From Pseudomonas sp. ERMR1:02 (GTDB lineage: Bacteria > Pseudomonadota > Gammaproteobacteria > Pseudomonadales > Pseudomonadaceae): DNA of 64,000 nucleotides. The stretch covers positions 489,501 through 553,500 of the forward strand of contig NZ_NKJI01000001.1 in NCBI RefSeq assembly GCF_002277815.1. Direction: 5' to 3'. Shown here piece after piece: positions 59,503-64,000 of the stretch. The notes under the pieces are model-generated. The model did not search any database, was not told where the DNA came from, and worked only from the letters and a program-made list of their open reading frames with translations. The position numbers and the translations under genes were made by a program. Position 1 is the stretch's first letter. Each line of letters opens with the position of its first letter.

Positions 59503-59532
59503 GAGCAATATCAAAAAGTTTTGATATTGCTC
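59503..59532. promoter_or_regulatory. 30-bp palindrome, candidate operator of the SahR-like regulator
   Basis: gagcaatatcaaaa (59503-59516) and ttttgatattgctc (59519-59532) are exact reverse complements, two bases apart. The site lies in the divergent region between the regulator/metK and tkt, 38 bp from the regulator's start codon, a typical autoregulatory position. The core ATATCAA/TTGATAT fits ArsR-type binding sites. Confidence 0.8.
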
Positions 59533-59737
59533 GATAGATGGCACTTCTTAACGTTAGCTTCAGTCAACAAACGAATGGCGGAAAGGTTTCATCAACCGAA
59601 ACCTTGGTTATCCATTGGAAAAACCCCTCCAGATGACTATCTGTCATTGCCCCGAGGCGGCTCGGTGAGGGAAAATGCTCGCCTTTTTTCCGTTTCGTTT
59701 TATTCACTCTCGTTTCAGAACCCGCAGGAGAACAGCG

Positions 59738-61735
59738 ATGCCTAGCCGTCGTGAGCGTGCCAATGCCATTCGTGCCCTCAGCATGGATGCTGTGCAAAAA
59801 GCCAACAGCGGCCATCCCGGTGCCCCTATGGGTATGGCGGATATCGCCGAAGTGCTTTGGCGCGACTACCTCAAGCACAACCCGAGCAATCCATCGTTCG
59901 CCGACCGTGACCGCTTTGTGCTGTCCAACGGTCATGGCTCGATGTTGATCTACTCGCTGCTGCACCTGACCGGCTACGACCTGTCGATCGAAGACCTGAA
60001 ACAGTTCCGCCAACTGCACAGCGGCACCCCGGGTCACCCGGAACTCGGCTACACCCCAGGCGTTGAAACCACCACCGGTCCACTGGGCCAAGGCCTGGCC
60101 AACGCTGTTGGTTTTGCCCTGGCTGAAAAAGTCATGGCGGCACAGTTCAACCGTCCTGGTCACAACATCGTCGATCACCACACCTACGTTTTCCTGGGTG
60201 ATGGCTGCATGATGGAAGGCATTTCCCACGAAGTCGCTTCTCTGGCCGGCACCTTGGGCCTGGGCAAGCTGATCGCCTTCTACGATGACAACGGCATCTC
60301 CATCGACGGCGAAGTCGAAGGCTGGTTCACCGATGACACGCCGAAGCGTTTCGAAGCCTACAACTGGCAGGTGATCCGCAACGTTGACGGCCACGACCCG
60401 GAAGAGATCAAGATTGCGATCGAAACCGCTCGTAAAAGCGCTCAGCCAACACTGATCTGCTGCAAGACCACCATCGGCTTCGGTTCGCCGAACAAGCAAG
60501 GTAAAGAAGACTGCCACGGCGCTCCACTGGGTGAGGCGGAAATCGCTCTGACCCGTAAGGCGCTGAACTGGAACTACGGTCCTTTCGAAATCCCGGCCGA
60601 CATTTATGCCGAGTGGGATGCCAAGGAAGCAGGCAAAGCGGTCGAAGCCGAGTGGGACCAGCGTTTCGCTGCCTACTCCGCTGCTTTCCCGACCGAAGCC
60701 AACGAACTGATCCGTCGCCTGAGCGGCGAGCTGCCGGCTGACTTCACCGAGAAGGCCGATGCCTATATCGCCGAAGTGGCTGCCAAGGGCGAAACCATCG
60801 CCAGCCGTAAAGCCAGCCAGAATGCCCTGAACGCGTTTGGCCCGCAGCTGCCAGAGTTCCTCGGTGGTTCGGCTGACCTGGCAGGTTCCAACCTGACCCT
60901 GTGGAAAGGCTGCAAAGGCGTCACCGCTGAAGACGCCAGCGGCAACTACATGTACTACGGCGTGCGCGAGTTCGGCATGACCGCCATCATGAACGGCGTT
61001 GCCCTGCACGGCGGCCTGGTGCCTTACGGCGCGACCTTCCTGATGTTCATGGAGTACGCCCGCAATGCCGTGCGCATGTCGGCTTTGATGAAGCTGCGTG
61101 TGATCCACGTCTACACCCACGACTCCATCGGTCTGGGCGAAGACGGCCCGACTCACCAGCCAATCGAGCAACTGGCAAGCCTGCGCTGCACGCCGAACCT
61201 CGATACCTGGCGTCCAGCCGATGCCGTTGAATCGGCGGTGTGCTGGAAGTACGCGCTGGAGCGTAAAGACGGTCCTTCGGCCCTGATCTTCTCGCGTCAG
61301 AACCTGCAGCACCAAACCCGCAATGCTCTGCAGATCGCTGATATCAACCGCGGCGGTTACGTGTTGAAGGACTGTGCTGGCGAGCCTGAGCTGATCCTGA
61401 TCGCTACCGGTTCGGAAGTGGGCCTGGCTGTTCAGGCCTTCGACAAACTGACCGAGCAGGGTCGCAAGGTGCGTGTGGTTTCCATGCCTTGCACCAGCGT
61501 GTTCGACGCCCAGGACGCCGGCTACAAGCAATCGGTTCTGCCGTTGCAGGTCAGCGCGCGTATCGCCATCGAGGCCGCTCACGCGGACTACTGGTACAAG
61601 TATGTCGGCCTGGAAGGTCGCGTAATCGGCATGACCACCTACGGCGAGTCGGCACCTGCGTCGGCCTTGTTCGAAGAGTTCGGTTTCACCCTGGAAAACA
61701 TCCTGGGTCAGGCTGAAGAGCTGCTGGAAGACTAA
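59738..61735 (+). CDS. tkt: transketolase
   Basis: 665 residues. Thiamine diphosphate enzyme moving two-carbon units between sugar phosphates. [19 protein letters not shown], the ThDP motif [40 protein letters not shown] and [15 protein letters not shown] are present. The ATG at 59738 has AGGAG eight bases upstream. Starts the tkt-epd-pgk group that links pentose phosphates, erythrose-4-phosphate and glycolysis. Confidence 0.98.
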   Translation: MPSRRERANAIRALSMDAVQKANSGHPGAPMGMADIAEVLWRDYLKHNPSNPSFADRDRFVLSNGHGSMLIYSLLHLTGYDLSIEDLKQFRQLHSGTPGHPELGYTPGVETTTGPLGQGLANAVGFALAEKVMAAQFNRPGHNIVDHHTYVFLGDGCMMEGISHEVASLAGTLGLGKLIAFYDDNGISIDGEVEGWFTDDTPKRFEAYNWQVIRNVDGHDPEEIKIAIETARKSAQPTLICCKTTIGFGSPNKQGKEDCHGAPLGEAEIALTRKALNWNYGPFEIPADIYAEWDAKEAGKAVEAEWDQRFAAYSAAFPTEANELIRRLSGELPADFTEKADAYIAEVAAKGETIASRKASQNALNAFGPQLPEFLGGSADLAGSNLTLWKGCKGVTAEDASGNYMYYGVREFGMTAIMNGVALHGGLVPYGATFLMFMEYARNAVRMSALMKLRVIHVYTHDSIGLGEDGPTHQPIEQLASLRCTPNLDTWRPADAVESAVCWKYALERKDGPSALIFSRQNLQHQTRNALQIADINRGGYVLKDCAGEPELILIATGSEVGLAVQAFDKLTEQGRKVRVVSMPCTSVFDAQDAGYKQSVLPLQVSARIAIEAAHADYWYKYVGLEGRVIGMTTYGESAPASALFEEFGFTLENILGQAEELLED

Positions 61736-61771
61736 AACACAACGCGGCAGTTTCCGAACCGCCGCGATCCC

Positions 61772-61875
61772 CTGTAGGAGCGAGCCTGCTCGCGATGGTC
61801 GTTAACGATAACGCGGGGCGCCAGAATGCCCGCGTTGTCTGGGCCTCCATCGCGAGCAGGCTCGCTCCTACAGGG
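61772..61875. repeat. inverted REP pair (GAGCCTGCTCGCGATG subtype)
   Basis: Inverted copies lie between tkt and epd, within a likely operon; the intervening 60 nt include acgataacgcgg. Confidence 0.9.
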
Positions 61876-61926
61876 GGGATGTGTTGTTAACGAGAATTCG
61901 TTTGCCTGCGTCTATCGAGAACCCCC

Positions 61927-62985
61927 ATGCCTCAACCGCGTCCCTACAAAGTTGCACTCAACGGCTACGGCCGGATTGGTCGTTGCGTCTTGCGTGCGTT
62001 GTTCGAGCGCGGCGAGAAGGCTGGGTTTGAGATTGTCGCGATCAACGATCTGGCCGACATGGCCAGCATCGAATACTTGACACGCTTCGACTCCACTCAC
62101 GGGCGCTTTCCCGGTGAGGTGAAGGTCGACGGCGATTGTCTGCATATTAATGGTGACTGCGTGAAGGTCCTGCGCAGTGCCACTCCCGAAGGCATCGATT
62201 GGGCGTCGCTGGGCGTCGATCTGGTGCTGGAGTGCTCGGGTGCTTATCACACCCGTGAAGACGGCCAGCGTTTTCTCGACGCCGGCGCGCCGCGCGTGCT
62301 GTTTTCTCAGCCGATGGCCAGCGAGTCGGATGTCGACGCCACCATCGTCTACGGCGTGAATCAGGATTGCCTGACCGGCGACGAGCTGTTGGTGTCCAAC
62401 GCCTCCTGCACCACCAACTGTGGCGTACCGCTGTTGCGCCTGCTCGACCAGGCCATTGGCCTGGAGTACGTGTCGATCACCACGATTCACTCGGCGATGA
62501 ACGATCAGCCGGTGATCGACGCCTATCACCACGAAGACCTGCGCCGCACCCGTTCGGCGTTCCAGTCGGTGATTCCGGTGTCCACCGGTCTGGCGCGCGG
62601 CATCGAACGCCTGTTGCCGGAACTTGCCGGGCGAATTCAGGCCAAAGCCGTACGTGTGCCGACGGTGAACGTGTCTTGTCTCGATATTACGATGCAGACT
62701 GTGAGTGATACCGACGCCACCGAGGTCAACCGGATTCTGCGCGAGGCTGCCTCCAGCGGCCCGCTCAAAGGCCTTCTGGCCTATACCGAGTTGCCTCATG
62801 CCAGCTGTGATTTTAACCACGACCCACATTCGGCCATCGTCGATGCCAGTCAGACCCGCGTTTCCGGCCCACGGCTGGTGAACATCCTGGCCTGGTTCGA
62901 CAACGAATGGGGTTTTGCCAACCGAATGCTGGACGTTGCAGAGCACTATCTGCAAACAGCTATTTCAAAAAAACCTGCTCTCTAA
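61927..62985 (+). CDS. epd: erythrose-4-phosphate dehydrogenase
   Basis: 352 residues. GAPDH-fold enzyme that oxidises erythrose-4-phosphate for PLP synthesis. [20 protein letters not shown] (NAD-binding), the nucleophile Cys in [20 protein letters not shown] and [13 protein letters not shown] are present. The order tkt-epd-pgk is typical of gammaproteobacteria and distinguishes it from gapA. Confidence 0.93.
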   Translation: MPQPRPYKVALNGYGRIGRCVLRALFERGEKAGFEIVAINDLADMASIEYLTRFDSTHGRFPGEVKVDGDCLHINGDCVKVLRSATPEGIDWASLGVDLVLECSGAYHTREDGQRFLDAGAPRVLFSQPMASESDVDATIVYGVNQDCLTGDELLVSNASCTTNCGVPLLRLLDQAIGLEYVSITTIHSAMNDQPVIDAYHHEDLRRTRSAFQSVIPVSTGLARGIERLLPELAGRIQAKAVRVPTVNVSCLDITMQTVSDTDATEVNRILREAASSGPLKGLLAYTELPHASCDFNHDPHSAIVDASQTRVSGPRLVNILAWFDNEWGFANRMLDVAEHYLQTAISKKPAL

Positions 62986-63011
62986 GAACAGCTATTCAGG
63001 AAATGCGACCC

Positions 63012-64000
63012 ATGACCGTGTTGAAGATGTCCGACCTCGATCTGCAAGGTAAACGCGTACTGATTCGCGAAGACCTCAACGTCCCAGTCAAGGACGGTGT
63101 AGTCACCAGCGATGCGCGAATCCTGGCTTCGCTGCCGACCATCAAGCTGGCCCTGGAAAAAGGCGCGGCAGTGATGGTTTGCTCGCACCTTGGCCGTCCT
63201 ACCGAAGGCGAGTTCTCCGCCGAGAACAGCCTCAAGCCAGTCGCCGACTACCTGACCAAGGCCCTGGGCCGTGAAGTGCCGCTGGTGGCCGACTACCTGA
63301 ACGGTGTCGACGTAAAAGCCGGCGACATCGTGCTGTTCGAAAACGTGCGCTTCAACAAGGGCGAGAAAAAGAACGCCGATGAACTGGCCAAGCAATACGC
63401 GGCCCTGTGCGACGTATTCGTAATGGACGCCTTCGGCACCGCGCACCGTGCCGAGGGTTCGACCCACGGCGTGGCCAAATTCGCTAAAGTCGCAGCGGCA
63501 GGTCCGTTGCTGGCGGCTGAACTGGACGCACTGGGCAAAGCCCTCGGCGCCCCGGCCAAACCAATGGCTGCCATTGTTGCCGGTTCCAAGGTTTCGACCA
63601 AACTCGACGTGTTGAACAGCCTGAGCCAGATCTGCGACCAGCTGATTGTCGGCGGCGGCATTGCCAACACCTTCCTGGCGGCTGCCGGTCACCCGGTTGG
63701 CAAATCCCTGTACGAGCCTGACCTGCTGGATACCGCCCGCGCTATTGCAGCCAAGGTCAGCGTTCCGTTGCCGGTGGATGTAGTAGTTGCCAAAGAATTC
63801 GCCGAAAGCGCTGCGGCCACTGTGAAACTGGTCGCTGACGTTGCTGCCGACGACATGATTCTGGACATCGGCCCGCAGACCGCAGCGAATTTCGCTGAAC
63901 TGCTGAAATCGTCGAAAACCATTCTGTGGAACGGCCCGGTGGGCGTGTTCGAATTCGACCAGTTCGGTAACGGCACCAAAGTGTTGGCCCAGGCCATCGC
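63012..64000 (+). CDS. pgk: phosphoglycerate kinase, C-terminus cut by window edge
   Basis: 329 codons are present of about 387. Glycolytic/gluconeogenic kinase that transfers phosphate between 1,3-bisphosphoglycerate and [63 protein letters not shown] and [14 protein letters not shown] are present, with no stop in frame. The ATG at 63012 follows the epd stop by 26 nt. Confidence 0.97.
   Translation, partial: MTVLKMSDLDLQGKRVLIREDLNVPVKDGVVTSDARILASLPTIKLALEKGAAVMVCSHLGRPTEGEFSAENSLKPVADYLTKALGREVPLVADYLNGVDVKAGDIVLFENVRFNKGEKKNADELAKQYAALCDVFVMDAFGTAHRAEGSTHGVAKFAKVAAAGPLLAAELDALGKALGAPAKPMAAIVAGSKVSTKLDVLNSLSQICDQLIVGGGIANTFLAAAGHPVGKSLYEPDLLDTARAIAAKVSVPLPVDVVVAKEFAESAAATVKLVADVAADDMILDIGPQTAANFAELLKSSKTILWNGPVGVFEFDQFGNGTKVLAQAI

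Noticed and set aside
59564..61582. 672-codon open frame on the minus strand opposite tkt
   Set aside because: It is the complement of a codon-biased, highly expressed transketolase gene. Its translation is rich in Gly/His/Val/Gln, has no family resemblance and no start context.

Overview
The window is a GC-rich, gene-dense chromosomal segment that looks like the Pseudomonas fluorescens group. This rests on gene order (proC-yggS-pilT; pyrR-pyrB-pyrC'; pilGHIJ-chpA-chpC; mdcABCDEGH-madLM-mdcR; metK-sahR-like-tkt-epd-pgk), on protein similarity, and on about twenty inverted pairs of the GTAGGAGC...GCGAAGG type REP sequences found in Pseudomonas genomes. I saw no rRNA, tRNA, CRISPR array, prophage or complete insertion sequence.

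Layout. 1-2645: proC (cut by the window edge) and yggS on the minus strand, divergent from pilT. 2758-4059: a secreted NlpC/P60 peptidase and a tandem-TM2 membrane protein. 4142-10163: a minus-strand block with the pyrimidine genes pyrC' (inactive dihydroorotase-like), pyrB and pyrR, then ruvX, yqgE, a TonB-like gene and gshB. 10496-20642: the type IV pilus chemosensory operon pilG-pilH-pilI-pilJ-chpA-chpC, without pilK or chpB. 20794-22872: an accessory pocket with a DUF6124-like gene behind a structured leader, a large interrupted palindrome, and a short orphan Rhs-core protein with an AT-rich C-terminal module. 23074-31384: malonate decarboxylase, malonate transporter and regulator. 31592-38306: a hemolysin III-type protein; a LysR regulator divergent from a D-amino-acid-dehydrogenase-like / RidA / solute-binding-protein operon; rsmE; bioA. 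38530-42863: an exported flavin amine oxidase with a Lys/Pro/Ala tail, an AT-rich islet (small lipoprotein and B-lectin), cytochrome b561 and YceI. 43106-49681: an RhlE-type helicase, a periplasmic binding protein, a glycosyltransferase-like protein, metF, and ahcY behind an SAH riboswitch. 50005-56979: thioesterase, FNT channel, EamA permease, MAPEG protein, mltA, cytochrome c', a DUF1090 protein and ligB. 57260-64000: metK, an ArsR-methyltransferase fusion regulator (SahR-like) with a near-perfect 30-bp operator candidate, tkt, epd and pgk (cut by the window edge).

How the genes work together. metF, ahcY, metK and the SahR-like regulator are all part of the activated methyl cycle, with an RNA sensor of S-adenosylhomocysteine at ahcY and a probable protein sensor at metK. 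pilT and the Pil-Chp cluster drive and steer pilus retraction. The mdc/mad block is a self-contained malonate catabolic module. tkt-epd-pgk links the pentose phosphate pathway, erythrose-4-phosphate (PLP precursor) and glycolysis.

Data quality. Six otherwise conserved genes (pyrC', pilJ, rsmE, the rhlE-type helicase, the MAPEG gene and mltA) are each broken by one missing base. In every case the missing base lies in, or is explained by, a 3-5 base homopolymer. The common pattern points to homopolymer under-calling in the sequence rather than six real pseudogenes. Separately, a complete inverted REP pair lies inside the open chpA reading frame and is translated without a stop.
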